This document shows, in pieces, positions 35,703-47,263 of a stretch of 64,000 nt of DNA (the stretch's first letter is position 1; each line of letters begins with the position of its first letter). This DNA is from Apricaphanius iberus (lineage: Eukaryota; Chordata; Actinopteri; Cyprinodontiformes; Aphaniidae), in NCBI GenBank assembly GCA_028564705.1, contig JAPXFQ010000351.1:434001-498000 (forward strand), read 5' to 3'. The position numbers and the translations under genes are program-made. Under the pieces are notes generated by a model. The model had not been told where the DNA came from, did no database searches, and saw only the letters and a program-made list of their open reading frames with translations.

Positions 35703-36544
35703 TAGGGCTGGGCGGTATACCAGAAATTTCCCGATACCAAAATTTATGACTGTTACTGACGTCATTTTGCCCATGCCGGTAAATTCAGTATGTAAAAAAA
35801 ATAAATATAAAGATGTTTTAGTTTAGCGGTGCTCCTGCCCCTTTAAGAAGTGAGCTTTGCCTTGAGTCACGTGACTACGCAGTCATGTGACACACAGAGG
35901 AAATGATACTTAACTGAGGGGAAAGCGCTGCTAACTCAGCTACTGTGTAGCTATATTTAGGAAGGGTTTAGGACTGTTTTTCAGAAAAATGCAGGTAGTG
36001 ACAAATAAAGTGACTTTTTATGGTTTTATTGGATACTTGGACTTTAACGTGGAGCCCGTATGTTTGTTACTGCAGCAACGGAGCAGCAGAACGTCTGGAG
36101 CCCGACAGCTCCACCCACCCAGGTCCTCAGGCGGAGCAGATATTAACCCCGCTGAGTTGTTGCTTGAAGCCGCCGCCTCTTCCCACCTGTGTTCAGATGT
36201 AAAATATTTTCTGCCTAAAATGAACGACTGCACACTAAAATCACAGATTTCACTCAGCCCCTGTAACTTCTTCATCTCATCTGGTCTGTGTGATCACTTC
36301 TGAGTTTAAACTGGACTCTAAGAAATACAGAAAGGAGTGGGAATCAAACACTGAATGAAAAGGCTGTTTGAAGCCGATCAATGGCAAGAATATTTTACAC
36401 ATTTTGCACATTTTAAAGAACATTGCAACTGGACATTGACCACAGAAAAGGCAGGGGGTGATGTGGTCATTGTTATTGTCCACTTATGGTTACCGAGGTG
36501 AAATGCTCAATATACAGAATTTTAGCTCATATCGCCCAGCCCTA
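35703..36544 (+). mobile_element. hAT-type element, copy A, 842 bp
   Basis: Ends are TAGGGCTGGGCGGTATAC on the left and GCTCATATCGCCCAGCCCTA on the right, 11-bp perfect inverted repeats. A near-perfect 8-bp duplication flanks it (ACTTATCA at 35695-35702, ACTTATCG at 36545-36552). The interior carries paired palindromes GTCACGTGAC and GTCATGTGAC near 35867-35891 and a 104-codon open frame (35989-36303) that is also open in copy B. No transposase was recognised. Almost identical to the inverted copy at 54678-55538. Confidence 0.88.
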
Positions 36545-38289
36545 ACTTATCGTCATCACAGACAATTTAATTTTGGATTTTGGTGAATTATATGAAATCA
36601 CTTTTCACAATTTGTCATGATTCTGCAAAATACAATTGGAACAAAAAAACTGGGTGATTAATTGAAGTTGGATCATCTATAATCACCACCCTGAAATAAG
36701 AATGGGTCAAATAAATCCCTAAGAACTCCAAGATTAATTTTGTTACTCATGCCTATAACCTTGACTATATAAAATTTTGGACCACCATACTCTTTCAACT
36801 CTTATGTCTTCTTCTGACACCTGTTGGAAAAGAAGCTACTGCCTTGTATCTGTCAATAGCTATAGGCGTTACTCTTTCAACACCTTCAGGCCTGGCCCTC
36901 AGAGTAGTGCATGTGTGAAGTGAGTCTAGCTCTAAATGTGCAGAAACATGTGTTCACCACATTGTTTGTTTGTTGTAACAGGTTGAAGGACCAGTGGGTG
37001 AAAGTGGCTGGTGACTCGAGAACGCTCATTAGGAATTTATGAAGCGCTAAAATGTTTGGTCTCAAGGGAGGGGGGATTGGCAGCTGTCGCCAGGCAGGCA
37101 GGAGGAGGAGGAGGAGGAGGGATCCCAGAGTAGCAGAGAGTGGAGGCCGTGGTTCACTGAAACGCTGCCTGAAATATTTACAGTAGCTTAATGACACTGG
37201 TGGTTTATGCAACAGCTTTGTAAGGCTGATCCTATCACAGACAATACGATGTAGAGTCAGCATTTGAATATTAGCAGATTTGTTGTTGTTTTTAGTTGCT
37301 CAGCATAACTAACTAAACAGCATAACTAATATCCAATTGCAATATGATCTTCAGCATTGCCTCTAAAAGAGAATTATCCCAAATTATAGGATCCATCTGT
37401 TTGACCACACATTTGTTTCTGTTTTTGCGGATTAATTTCCTGAAGCTGGGATATGTTGTTTAACAGTTTTAAGTGACATAACTTGCCTAAATCTGACTTA
37501 CTGACCATGTTCTTTGATATAAAGTATGTAACCTGGAGCCAATCCCACTTCAGTGACTCAACACAGTCTGCTGGGATTCCTTAAATAGACAACTTTTCAA
37601 ACAGATTTTTTACTGGAATGTTTCTATGATAGAAATGTTTCTTTAAAGTTCCCTTAGATTACATATGTTCAGAATTAGTGCTATATAAATGAACTGGAAT
37701 GAATAAATTAACCTTTCAGAATTTATATTTCCCCAAATCCCTATGCAAAAACAAACATTTACATAAGCCAAGAGAATTGACCAATAGATTTGCGCATCCA
37801 GGGAGCTGTCAGTCAAGGAGAATGCGCCCCTCTTCCCAGCATGCACTATGGCCTGATGCACCTCAGTCAGCTTCGCTCAGCAACCAAAATGAAGCCCGAG
37901 GTTTGCAATCCGGTAACCAAAGTGAGTACAGAAGTTAACTATTCCTCGTGTGCCTTCTACCTCTCAAAAAATACGTTCAACTTTATAAAGTCCTTGCACA
38001 TGCGCAGACATGGCCAGAAGGGGTGGGGGAGGTATAACTGTTAAAATGCCAACAGTTGATTTAGACAGCGCTAATTCCTAACAAATGTCATCTCTATTCT
38101 CACTTTAGAAGAAAAGTATTTTCAATACAATTATACAAACATTCCAGTCGGAAAGTTTTCTATTTAAGGAATCCTAGTAGATTGCGTTATTATTCAAGGT
38201 AATATTTCAGGGTTTTAAATGGTATTGACCAAGGTACCAATTTTCAGTCGAAGTTGTTCAAATAGGTTGCTAAAACTTTAACTTAAAGC
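36545..38289. other. Intronic sequence with a GGA-rich tract and a short repeat piece
   Basis: (AGG)n at about 37099-37120. 38105-38180 (TTTCAATACAATTATACAAA, then CATTCCAGTCGGAAAGTTTT) is a fragment of the same repeat family as 59590-59670. No gene recognised. The 125-codon minus frame at 36886-37263 derives partly from the GGA tract and has no family resemblance. Confidence 0.45.
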
Positions 38290-38600
38290 TAGCCTGGAAA
38301 AAATACAGACCCTAATCTATTAAGATTAAGGGTCTGGCAATGAGTAATGAAAATGGCATAACTAGGGGGGCGGAACCAAGCATGCATTTGAAACTCTCAC
38401 TGCACGCCATTCGATAACGCCACGACCAATCACAACAATACACGGTGTTACCTATCCAGAGCTACCAGTGGAGCTAACTGGTAGATTAAACTCTTGCCAT
38501 ATCCAGTCGGCAAAACAGCGAAGATGTCCTTCTTGCAAAGCAACGATTCCAGCATGGTTTTCTGTTCGGCTTCAAAGTGAATATTAGACACTCTCTGGAT
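38290..38600 (-). mobile_element. Repeat carrying a RecQ-like helicase exon
   Basis: The stretch from TAGCCTGGAAAAAATACAGA (about 38290) through GGGGGGCGGAACCAAGCATG to the helicase exon reads like a dispersed fish repeat that I recognise as a type. On the minus strand it gives helicase exon, donor, then about 150 bp ending in TATTTTTTCCAG, so it looks like exon plus intron of a multi-exon mobile or multicopy gene. Ends and superfamily are undetermined. Confidence 0.5.
38451..38591 (-). pseudogene. RecQ-like DNA helicase exon fragment (Q motif and Walker A)
   Basis: Minus strand, about 45 codons open: HFEAEQKTMLESLLCKKDIF, then AVLPTGYGKSLIYQLAPLVA. This fits the first conserved blocks of RecQ-family ATP-dependent helicases: F....Q in motif 0, then motif I PTG.GKSL.YQLP. 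The Walker A Lys-Ser (GKS) is intact. The coding stretch ends at GATAG|GTAACA, a good splice donor, so the next motifs would be in another exon not found here. Upstream of HFEAEQ the match ends. It is either an exon of a transposon-borne helicase (RecQ-like genes occur in multicopy elements of fish and invertebrates) or a retained fragment of a host gene copy; the former is favoured because the surroundings look repetitive. Confidence 0.62.
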
Positions 38601-40439
38601 TTGAAGTAATTATAATTCAGCTTCACATATTACCTAATGCAATATTTAAGTTTGCTGTTGTAGCAATTTCTGAGATTACTTTTTTAATTACCTTTAAGAC
38701 CTTAATTAAAAGACATGCTGAGAGACAAGATGTCTGAAAGCTCTGAGTTTTGTGTGTTAAAGTTTCAGTTTATGGTGGACAGTGCTAACACCGTTTAGTT
38801 CTTGTTTTCTCAGACCTCTAAAAGCCAAAATTAGTTCATGGTGCCTCAGGATCACAGCACTCTATCCTCTTCACTCCCTCTCTGTATTCAGTATGTTTAC
38901 AGGCAAATTTAAATCGAGCTACGTCAAAAATCAGACTAATATCTAAATAATGGGAGATGTTATCCCAGTTTACACGTCCCTTAGAAAAGCAAGTTTTTGA
39001 ATAAAGTGCATTAGCCACAAAGACAGTAGATGGTGACATGAGCCCTTTTGTGTTGACATTATTCCAGTTGGCCCAGAGAGTCACACAGATAGTAACCAGG
39101 TGGTGGCAGTAGTGAAGAAGATGGAGTAACAGCAGGATATGAACAATTTGTGAAAAAATGGACAACAACAATGCTGAAGCACAGAACATTTAGAAACTAC
39201 TGTCCTGTTGGTTTGTCTTACACCCATTGTTGCTGCTGTCTTGTACTGTAATGGTGTCATTTCATCTGTGAAAAGCCTGGCTAAAGCCAGAGTTGAGGTG
39301 AAATGCAGAGAAATTTGATTTTCTAATTGCATCAACTGGGTGTGTTAGTCCAATTACTCAAACTCCAATAAAAGACACGTTCAGATTTGTGATTGGTTAA
39401 CTGTGTAAAAATTCCCTAATTACCTGTGACCAAAAAGTTATTTGATCTTTTTTTATTATATCTGACAGTACACATCCCTTTTACAGGTTCCTTCTCATAC
39501 CTGTTCATCTGTGCATACATGCATGGAGCAGCATGATGTTATTTTTAGAACACCTTCCATTAAAGAGATAGCCTACAAGTTAATTAGTCAAGTTAATTAG
39601 TCACCTATTGATACTGTACCAGCTTTTGAATTTAAACACAAGGGTTGAATGATGTCCTAAAGGTTTTTGCAGCAAACTGTGAGTCTCATACTAGCTGCAT
39701 TGATCACACCAATCTCCGATCTGTCAGAGATGGAAAATGAGGACGAACACTGATCACTGTTCTGGAAGACCAGGGGTGGGGTGGGGGTGTTATGTCCCTG
39801 CTTCACTTTTGTCTGCACCTGTGTCCAGTCTCAGTCATCCTTATCCTCTCTGTATTTAGGACTTCACTTCCTCTCATTTTGTGGTAGTCACTGAGACATT
39901 ATCCAGAAAACAGCACTCCTTGTTTCTAAAGAAACAAGTGTCATTTCTGTTCTTCTTCTTCTGCTCCTGATGACTCACAACTTTCCTTATCTACTTAGTG
40001 TATGTTGTCACCCTTTAACCAGGAGTTGTTTGGTCCATGTCGATCTGCACAGTCAGTGTAAGGGAAGTCAGTGAACTGAACCATCTAGGTTAAGAAAGTA
40101 GCCAAATCAAGCCAATCAGATGAGTCTGTCATGTTTCTGTTGGATCTTTTTGAATCTCATTAGAAAGGCAATTGTAGGAACGACACAACATATTTTGTGG
40201 TTTCAAAACTAAAGATTGATATCCATCAGTGCTCCATGCCTGGTCCATTGTTATGAGGAAAAAGTCAAGACTTCAGTGTACACCCGATTTAGGCAAGCAA
40301 ACGGTATGGCTGCAGGTGATGCGGTTAGAAGAAACAGAACAAGCAATGAATTTACATTTTAGGTCCAGAAAAGAAGTATTAAAATTAGAATTGTATTTAC
40401 TCACAATTTAGTAAACTTGTTTTTCTTTTCTCTTTGCAG
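38601..40439. other. Intronic sequence upstream of DSCAM exon 2
   Basis: No gene. 39785-39915 resembles the repeat at 30995-31180 (CTCTCTGTATTTAGGACTTC style). The last 30 bases before the exon are a pyrimidine-rich tract (TTGTTTTTCTTTTCTCTTTG) that serves as the acceptor of exon 2. Confidence 0.5.
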
Positions 40440-40757
40440 TTTTCTGTGAAGATCTACGTTCCAGCTTATATTTTGTCAATGCATCTGTGCAAGAGGTAGT
40501 GTTTGCCAGCACCACAGGGACGTCGGTGCCCTGTCCCGCTGTAGGTGTGCCCCCTGTCTCGCTGCGCTGGTACCTGGCCACTGGCGAGGAGATCTATGAT
40601 GTGCCAGGGATCCGCCATGTGCACCCCAATGGCACACTTCAGATCTTCCACATCCCCCCTTCCAGCTTCAGCAAACTCATCCATGACAACACATACTATT
40701 GCACAGCGGAGAACCCCTCAGGGAGAATCAGGAGCCAAGATGTACACATCAAGGCTG
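40440..40757 (+). CDS. dscam: DSCAM coding exon (exon 2 by homology): mature N-terminus and Ig domain 1
   Basis: Encodes the first Ig domain of Down syndrome cell adhesion molecule, a transmembrane homophilic adhesion and axon-guidance receptor of neurons. The 318-bp exon follows a polypyrimidine tract ending in TTTGCAG and is followed by donor GTCAGT. It starts with the last two bases of a split codon, then reads [17 protein letters not shown] and ends on the first base of a codon, so both introns are phase 1. Visible Ig landmarks are the first Cys in VPCPAVG, the Trp in [10 protein letters not shown] and the second Cys in [14 protein letters not shown] and PNGT are possible N-glycosylation sites. 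The wording ([29 protein letters not shown]) is nearly that of mammalian DSCAM and clearly closer than DSCAML1. The signal-peptide exon was not found in the window and should lie upstream. Whether this is the a or b teleost paralogue cannot be told. Confidence 0.96.
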
Positions 40758-40915
40758 GTCAGTTATTTTCCCTCTCCTCTTAAATGTCTCTGCCACTGAT
40801 CAATTTTTGTATACTCCTGGAAATGAACATACGATAAAATCAATTTTTTGTCTCAACTCTACATGAGTTATTTTCCAGCTTAAACCCTGCACACCTCTTT
40901 GTCCTCTACCTACAG
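40758..40915 (+). other. dscam: DSCAM intron between the two exons (158 bp)
   Basis: Starts GTCAGT and ends CTCTACCTACAG, phase 1. It is very short compared with the long introns on both sides, so the two exons would be recognised almost as a unit. Confidence 0.93.
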
Positions 40916-41065
40916 TCCTACGAGAGCCGTACACTGTCCGGGTGGAGGACCAGAAAGCCATGAGAGGCAATGTGGCGGTCTTCAAGTGCATTATACCTCC
41001 CTCAGTGGAGGCCTACATCACTGTTGTGTCCTGGGAGAAAGACACAATGTCAATCAATGCTGAAA
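40916..41065 (+). CDS. dscam: DSCAM coding exon (exon 3 by homology): start of Ig domain 2
   Basis: A 150-bp exon only 158 bp downstream of the previous one, after acceptor CTACCTACAG and before donor GTAAGA. The split codon G|TC (Val) joins the exons and gives [16 protein letters not shown], the linker and first strands of Ig domain 2. Its first Cys is in [13 protein letters not shown] and its core Trp in [10 protein letters not shown]. The exon ends on base 1 of a codon (phase 1), so it is symmetric like its neighbour. The remainder of Ig2, with the second Cys, must come from the next exon, not seen in the 22.9 kb that follow. The reading is intact with no stops or frameshifts. The closeness to mammalian DSCAM indicates strong constraint. 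Confidence 0.96.
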
Positions 41066-41946
41066 GTAAGACACTACATCTCTTTTTTTCTTTTTTTCCT
41101 CTAACATCCAATGGATGGATGTTTTGTAGCTTATGACCTGCTCAGATAATGGTGCACATGTTGATAGGAATGCCTGGTGAAGCATGCTCATATTGTATGT
41201 TGCTTGGACCAAGCACGGACCACTTGTTTGAGGTAATATTAATATGGCTTTTGTTTTTGAGAAGCACTTAATAAGCCTGCTACTATAGACCATATTTACA
41301 TCATGGTTTTATACATGAAGTATTTATCTGTCTGATGCCTACTCTCTACCGACTTCCATGGGTGGGGCTGTGTGCCATTGCAGGCAGGTTTGTTTTTCCT
41401 ACATCTGTCTGACCTAATGATTGTGGGGTCCTGTTCGTTGTCCTTTTGCTGGGTTTTCCACATATTAGGCTGCCAGCCATGTCACTTAGTCTCAGTGTAT
41501 TGACCTATTTCTCTGGCTAATAGGATGCACTGCAGCACACCGATCACTCAAATCACTTAAATGGAACGCTCTTCTGCGTGATTGTTTTGCAGCCCTTGGG
41601 GTAAATTCACTTTATGTGGGACATTTAGCAAACTCAATAGATGAGTGCTAATGCCACTTTGCTTTTGGATGGAGGGCAAGTGCTGGCTAGCCTTTGCTTT
41701 TCTTTTTTTGTTGATTTTTCACATTTGTCCACTCTGGAAGAGTTGGGCATATTGAAATCTATATCAATCTCTTAGCTGTACACAAACCGATTTAGTCATT
41801 TCATGTTTTCACATGTCCCTGAATTGTTGGTTGTCCCCCTTCAATAGGTCTGGTGGTGGTAAGTCTAAACTTGCCTCAAACCTGCTGGTCACACTTGTTC
41901 TTTGCTTGCAGATTTAATAAGAACTAGAACTAGCAATTTTTAAGTA
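41066..41946. other. Start of the intron after DSCAM exon 3
   Basis: Begins with donor GTAAGA. No gene or clear repeat seen before the Tc1 element. Confidence 0.5.
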
Positions 41947-41948
41947 TA

Positions 41949-43529
41949 CAGACGTGGACAAAATTGTTGGTACCCTTCATTAAATAAAAGAAAAACTCAT
42001 AATGGTCACAGAAATAACTTTAATCTGACAAAAGTAATAATAAATAAAAATTATATAAATGTTGACCAATGAAAGTCAGACATTGCTTTTCATCCATGCT
42101 TCAACAGAATTATTTAAAAAATAAATGCATGAAACAGGCCTGGACAAAAATGATGGTACCCCTAGAAAAGAATGAAAATAATGTGACCAAAGGGACATGT
42201 TAATCCAAGGTATGTCCACTAATCAGCATCCTAGGTGTCTACAATCCTGTAATCACTCAGTGGGCCTATATATAGGACTCCAGGTAGTCACTGTGTTGTT
42301 TGGTGACGTGGTGTGTACCACACTCAATATAAACCAGAGAAAGCAAAGGAAAGAGTTGTCTCAGGAGATGAGAAAGAAAATCATAGACAAGCATGTTAAC
42401 TGTAAAGGCTATAAGACCATCTCCAAGCAGCTAGATGTTTCTGTGACTACAGCTGCACATGTCATTCAGTAATGTACGATCCATGGGACTGTAGCCAACC
42501 TCCCTGGACGTGGCTGCAGGAGGAAAATTGATGACAGATCAAAGAGACGGATAATCCAAATGGTAACAAAAGAGCCTAGAAAGACTTCAAAATAGATCCA
42601 AGCTGAACTTTATGCTCAAGGAACATCAGTGTCAGATCGGAACATCCTTCGCTGTTTGAGCCAGAGGACAAATCATTAAAAAAAACAGACTGGAGTATGC
42701 CAAACTACATGCTGACGAGCCACAAAGCTTCTGAGAGAATGTCCTGTGGACAGATGAGACAAAAATGTAACTTTTTGCCAAGGTATATCAGCTCTATGTT
42801 CACAGACGGAAAAAATGAAGCATATCTAGAAAAGAACACGGTCCCTACTGTGAAACATGGGGGAGGCTCGGTTATGTTCTGGGGCTGATTTTCTGCATCT
42901 GACACAGGGTGTCTTGAATCTGTACAGGGTACAATGAAATCTCAAGACTATCAGGGGATTCTAGAGAGAAATGTGCTGGCCAGTGTCAGAAAGCATGGTC
43001 TCAGTCGCAGGTCACGGGTCTTACAACAGGAAAATGACCCAAAACACACAGCTAAAAACACCCAAGAAGGGCTAAGAGGAAAACACTGGCCTTCTATGAG
43101 CCCTGATCTCAATCCTATTGAGCATCTTTGGAAGGAGCTGAAACGTGCTGTCTGGAAAAGGCGCCCTTCAAACCGGAAACAACTAGAACAGTTTGCTCAT
43201 GAGGAGTGGGCCAAAATACCTGCTGAGAGGTGCAGAAGTCTCATTGACAGTTACAGGAATCATTTGATTGCAGTGATTGCCTCAAAAGGTTGTGCAACCA
43301 AATATTAAGTTGTGGGTACCATCATTTTTTTCCAGGCCTGTTTCATGCATTTATTTTTTAAATAATTCCGTTGAAGCATGGATGAAAAGCAATGTCTGAC
43401 TTTCATTGGTCAACATTTATATAATTTTTATTTATTATTACTTTTGTCAGATTAAAGTTATTTCTGTGACCATTATGAGTTTTTCTCATAATGGTCTACC
43501 AATTCTACCAACAATTTTGTCCACGTCTG
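41949..43529 (+). mobile_element. Full-length Tc1-like transposon with IR/DR ends
   Basis: Flanked by the TA duplication (41947-41948 and 43530-43531). Terminal inverted repeats of about 210 bp begin CAGACGTGGACAAAATTGTT. Each carries an outer and an inner copy of GGACAAAA(T/A)TG(T/A)TGGTACC about 190 bp apart, the IR/DR layout known from Sleeping Beauty-type elements, where the repeats bind transposase. The right end has an additional short duplication (TCATAATGGTCTACCAATTC). Total 1581 bp, the normal length for the family. It contains one transposase gene in the middle, which is broken. Confidence 0.95.
42340..43308 (+). pseudogene. Tc1-like transposase, inactivated
   Basis: The N-terminal helix-turn-helix starts at about 42355 (LSQEMRKKIIDKHVNCKGYK then TISKQLDVSVTTAAHVIQ) and is stopped by TAA near 42473. 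The middle part runs in several frames with further stops, including one in what should be KTSK-IQAEL. The catalytic region is readable: WTDET near 42747 (first Asp), a segment ending VMFWG with a TGA at 42886-42888, NDPKHTAKNTQEGLRGKHWP (second Asp) and SPDLNPIEHLWKELKRAVWK (Glu), which keeps the DD34E spacing. The C-terminus ends normally at CATKY plus stop (43308). At least one frameshift and several stops make it non-functional; catalytic residues are otherwise conserved. Confidence 0.92.
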
Positions 43530-43531
43530 TA

Positions 43532-44735
43532 AAGTTACAGTATGCCATGGTTTAAAAAAAATGTCTCTAAACAGTCTTTCAGTCATACCAGCCGTGGTTT
43601 TAAGGTCTTTTACCTAGATACCAGATAATGTGCTCAAGTGATCAGTGTTGTTCCCGGCTCTATGTAGTATAGGTGGGTTAAGAGTCTTTTTCTCCCCTTT
43701 AATACTGTATACTCCTGATAAGCTGATTGAACAAAGAATACAGGAGTTTCTTATTACTGACAACTAGTATAACATTGGATTTTTAAGAACATTTCTAATC
43801 AAGAAAAAACAGGAACACTCATTGGTGGAAAGAAAAGCAGATCCACCAATCACTTTTATTCAGGTAATGTCTAATGGTTACAGCTGGGAAGCTAAATTTG
43901 ATGTTTTTTTGTTGACCACCGGCTTTGAATTGGGCAGATAGGCTGAATACTTAGTCAGCAAATACCAGCTAGGCATACTCCGAGTTTTATACCTCCATAA
44001 CACTTATTGTTTATTAGCATTTAATTTATGTGATGCTAGAGGAAACAAAGGAATCTAATGCCCTTTCAATGCATTTACCGCAAAGAATACAGGTTATTTA
44101 TAAAATCAGTTCAGCTCCTGCTGAGTTTGGGAGATGTGAAAAAACGTCTGCCACATAAGTATCTCAGCTGTCAGAAGTTCTGTATATATCACACCTACTC
44201 TATGGTACAGAATTATTTTCATTGGACATGTCACAAGTAAAAGGCAACAAAATGGCCAGGTTGTGACAAGTCTTATGTGACAGGAGCTAAAAAAGAAGGA
44301 AACTGCTTTTAGGTACTTGTATAACAACTGTGTTACAGTGAAACTGTGGTCATTTTACTATTTGAGGTTGTCTAATTGCGAGAAACTCACACCAGTACGT
44401 GCCTAATTAAACAGAAAAATGGAAATTTTTGACTTGTTGAGAATCTGAAACCTCTTTTGCTAAGTACTTTTATAGAGACAGTTTCTGCAAGTTATAACAG
44501 GATGCTGTTCTAGACTAGTAAAGATTCTCGCATCTAAGGACATCAGCCATGTAAACGTTGTCAAAAAAATCATCCAACCACCGATCCACTGCTCTCCTAC
44601 ATGCTAAATAATGGATGACAGAAGCCTATGAATCCATGAGCAAGTGGTCTTTATTCATGTCTCAATGCACGCACCCTGCCATGCATTGTCCATTTCCCTC
44701 ATCCTCTGCTACACGGTCTTTAAGTGCACTTTCTT

Positions 44736-44766
<31 letters not shown>

Positions 44767-45930
44767 ATGTGTTTGTAATTGACAGAGCAACATTAGAGCA
44801 TTTCACAATTAAATTATTTAAAAATAATATAAACACTGTGACAATGAAAAAAAAAAAAAAAAAACCTTAGGAAGTGAAGCTTTTCTGGCTCTGGCATGAA
44901 TAATTAACTCTAACTCCTCACTTTCGAAGATACAGCCTGGTATGCTGCACTGCTTAGACATTCTTACTGTTGAGCTGTTGCAGGGCAGACTAACACAAGA
45001 CATACTGTATGCAAAGACCCATTGTTCTTTTTAAAAGAATTTAAAGTTATGATGAAACTGTTTTGGGTCATTGCATACTGGTAAATCAACTGGTAATTTT
45101 CCACTCATTCTCCAAATTATTTTCTGAAAAGAACTCCTAGAAAATTCTCTTTTGGATTTTTTTTTTATCTATGAGAGTGAAAAAGGGGCCAGTTTTACCA
45201 AATTAAATATACCTTTTGATTTAAATACAGCTTTTAAAACCTTTAGAATGGATTTTTATACTTTGCTTTTCACCTACATAGGAAGTTCAATGTCAGAAAT
45301 GCAAGTTTGTAAAGTACTGACATTCTTTTTTTGTCTATTTATTGTATCTATGACTACAGATAAGATCCAGTCTGAATAGTTCCCTCCAGTAAAATCTAGA
45401 GTTTGCTTTAACTGATGGATGTCTATGCAAGTCAAGAGAAAACAAGCAGCTTTGCATGATCAGTATGAACAATGTAAATTATTTCAACAGCAAAAACATT
45501 TCAGAAAAAGCTTCTAGTTTAGATTAGGGTGTGTTTTACCTAACATAAACAAACAGACAAATAAATAATATATAGCCACCATTTTTTTAACAAAAATGTT
45601 AAATTTCTATCAAAATTGCAATAAATCTTAAAAACAAAGTTTTGTGGTTTAGACAGAAAACTATGTTCCTATATTGTAAAATGATACTTGAAAGCTAATC
45701 ATCTTTTTTTTTATCTTCCACATAAAGATCATATGTTTCTGGAAATCTCCTTAAAAAACACTGGGATTCGGTATTAAACCCCAAGCTGAAACTCTCCAGA
45801 GAAGAACTACTCAGATTGTGTCCTGACTATAATGATTTAGGCCCATAAGATATAGTTTTTACCAAAATTATTTATACCACTGGTAGATTTTGGTTGGAAG
45901 TATTTTCTGTTTCAGTAGCATAATACTTTG
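43532..45930. other. Intronic sequence with microsatellites
   Basis: (GT)n at 44735-44761 and a poly-A run at 44847-44865. No gene or identifiable repeat otherwise. Confidence 0.5.
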
Positions 45931-45934
45931 GATT

Positions 45935-46135
45935 GTTCCGGACTGTGGCTCAGGAGGTAGGACCTTGTTCTTGTAATGGAGGGTTGCTGGTTTGAGCCCC
46001 CGGTCCATTAATCTTGGTCGTTGTGTCCTAGAGCTACACACTCCCCCCACCTTACCTGCTGGTGCTGGTCAGAGAGTGGCTTCTATCAGTGTAGCTATAG
46101 CGTAGCTTACCATCACCAGTGTGTGAATGACTGAT
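45935..46135 (+). mobile_element. tRNA-like SINE
   Basis: GGACTGTGGCTCAGGAGGTA (box A-like) is followed about 40 bases later by GCTGGTTTGAGCCCCCGGTC (box B-like), then a non-tRNA body with GTCGTTGTGTCCTAGAGCTA and CAGTGTAGCTATAGCG. Related in layout to the repeat at 28650-28910. About 200 bp. Confidence 0.65.
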
Positions 46136-47259
46136 TCTCCTTTTACATTGTTTTATTAGCTTCACTAGAGGAACCTGCTCAGGTCAGAAACATTCCTCTT
46201 GGTTAAATGAAAATCAAAATCTACCATGTGTAGTAATAATTATGGCCTTTCATTTATGAACCAGGGGTTAACATGCAGAGCAGAAGGGTAGACTATAATC
46301 ATGAACAATAATATGGCCTTGTAAAACATTTCTCAAACCTCAAAAGGTAAGAACTAGTAACTTGAAATAATTATTAAAATGTAGTGTTACTATGATTCAA
46401 GTCCAACGAAACGGCCTTTGAATGAAAGTCCGGCCCCCTCATTATTATGCAAGATTTCAAAAAATTATCTTACAAAAACCAGCCTGTTGCCCAGGTTTTT
46501 TATGAGCCCAGTGTTATCTCAGGAAGAATATTTAGCCATAGAAAGTTAAAAAAAATGGGCACCAGGCATTAAAGTTGTTTTTAACGTGTCTAAAGTCCAA
46601 TGCTTTTCAATGGGGGCCTAGTGGCCAAATGGAGGTACTACAAAGCAGAGCAGCCAGCGGCCATTGTTTTAAAATCATAATATCAAATATACGGCAAATG
46701 GCTGGTTGCTGGCAGCACAGCAGAAAAGCACTTGCAACCTGTGTGCATATGTAGATTGAAGTGCACCAAACACCACTTTGAATCATTTCTTCAATGTCTT
46801 CCTTGGAATTTAGAAAAAAACAGCTGACTGTAGATTGTAGCTGGTAGAGCTGCATGCCTAGTCTGCAGGGTTTGCTCTCTGGATGTATGGGATGATGTTT
46901 ATGGCTGTGGCTGAGCAGAGCTGCTGATCAGGGCCATTCCCCCAGGTGCAGCCTTTGCTGCAGTCTCTGAGGAAGCCTTGTAGTCATTTGTCCGGGCCTG
47001 ATGCGGTCTGCTCTGCATTCAGAACCCGTCAGGCCGAGAGGGGGCCTAGCCCTCAGCAGTGTACTGCAGACACACACACACACACACACAAGGGGGTTTC
47101 TTTTCATTCAGCACACAAGCAAAACACAAGAGCTAGTGGCCATCACACAGTTCTCTTCACTCAGGTCATCTCGCCTCAACTTCCTGTAGTTTTGTTTTTC
47201 AGGCTTCAGTTTATTAGTCAGTTTCTCCAGCTTTGTCAAACTTAGATATTACTACATGT
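46136..47259. other. Intronic sequence, no gene recognised
   Basis: (CA)n at 47070-47091. The open frames here are short and shaped by the microsatellite. Confidence 0.5.
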
Positions 47260-47263
47260 TTAA

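Noticed and set aside
36018..36275. 85-codon antisense frame inside hAT copy A, also open in copy B (54965-55207)
   Set aside because: It is the shadow of the + frame on a nearly identical copy; conservation follows from the youth of the copies.
36886..37263. 125-codon minus-strand frame with a Leu run
   Set aside because: The Leu run is the antisense of an (AGG)n tract; no family resemblance.
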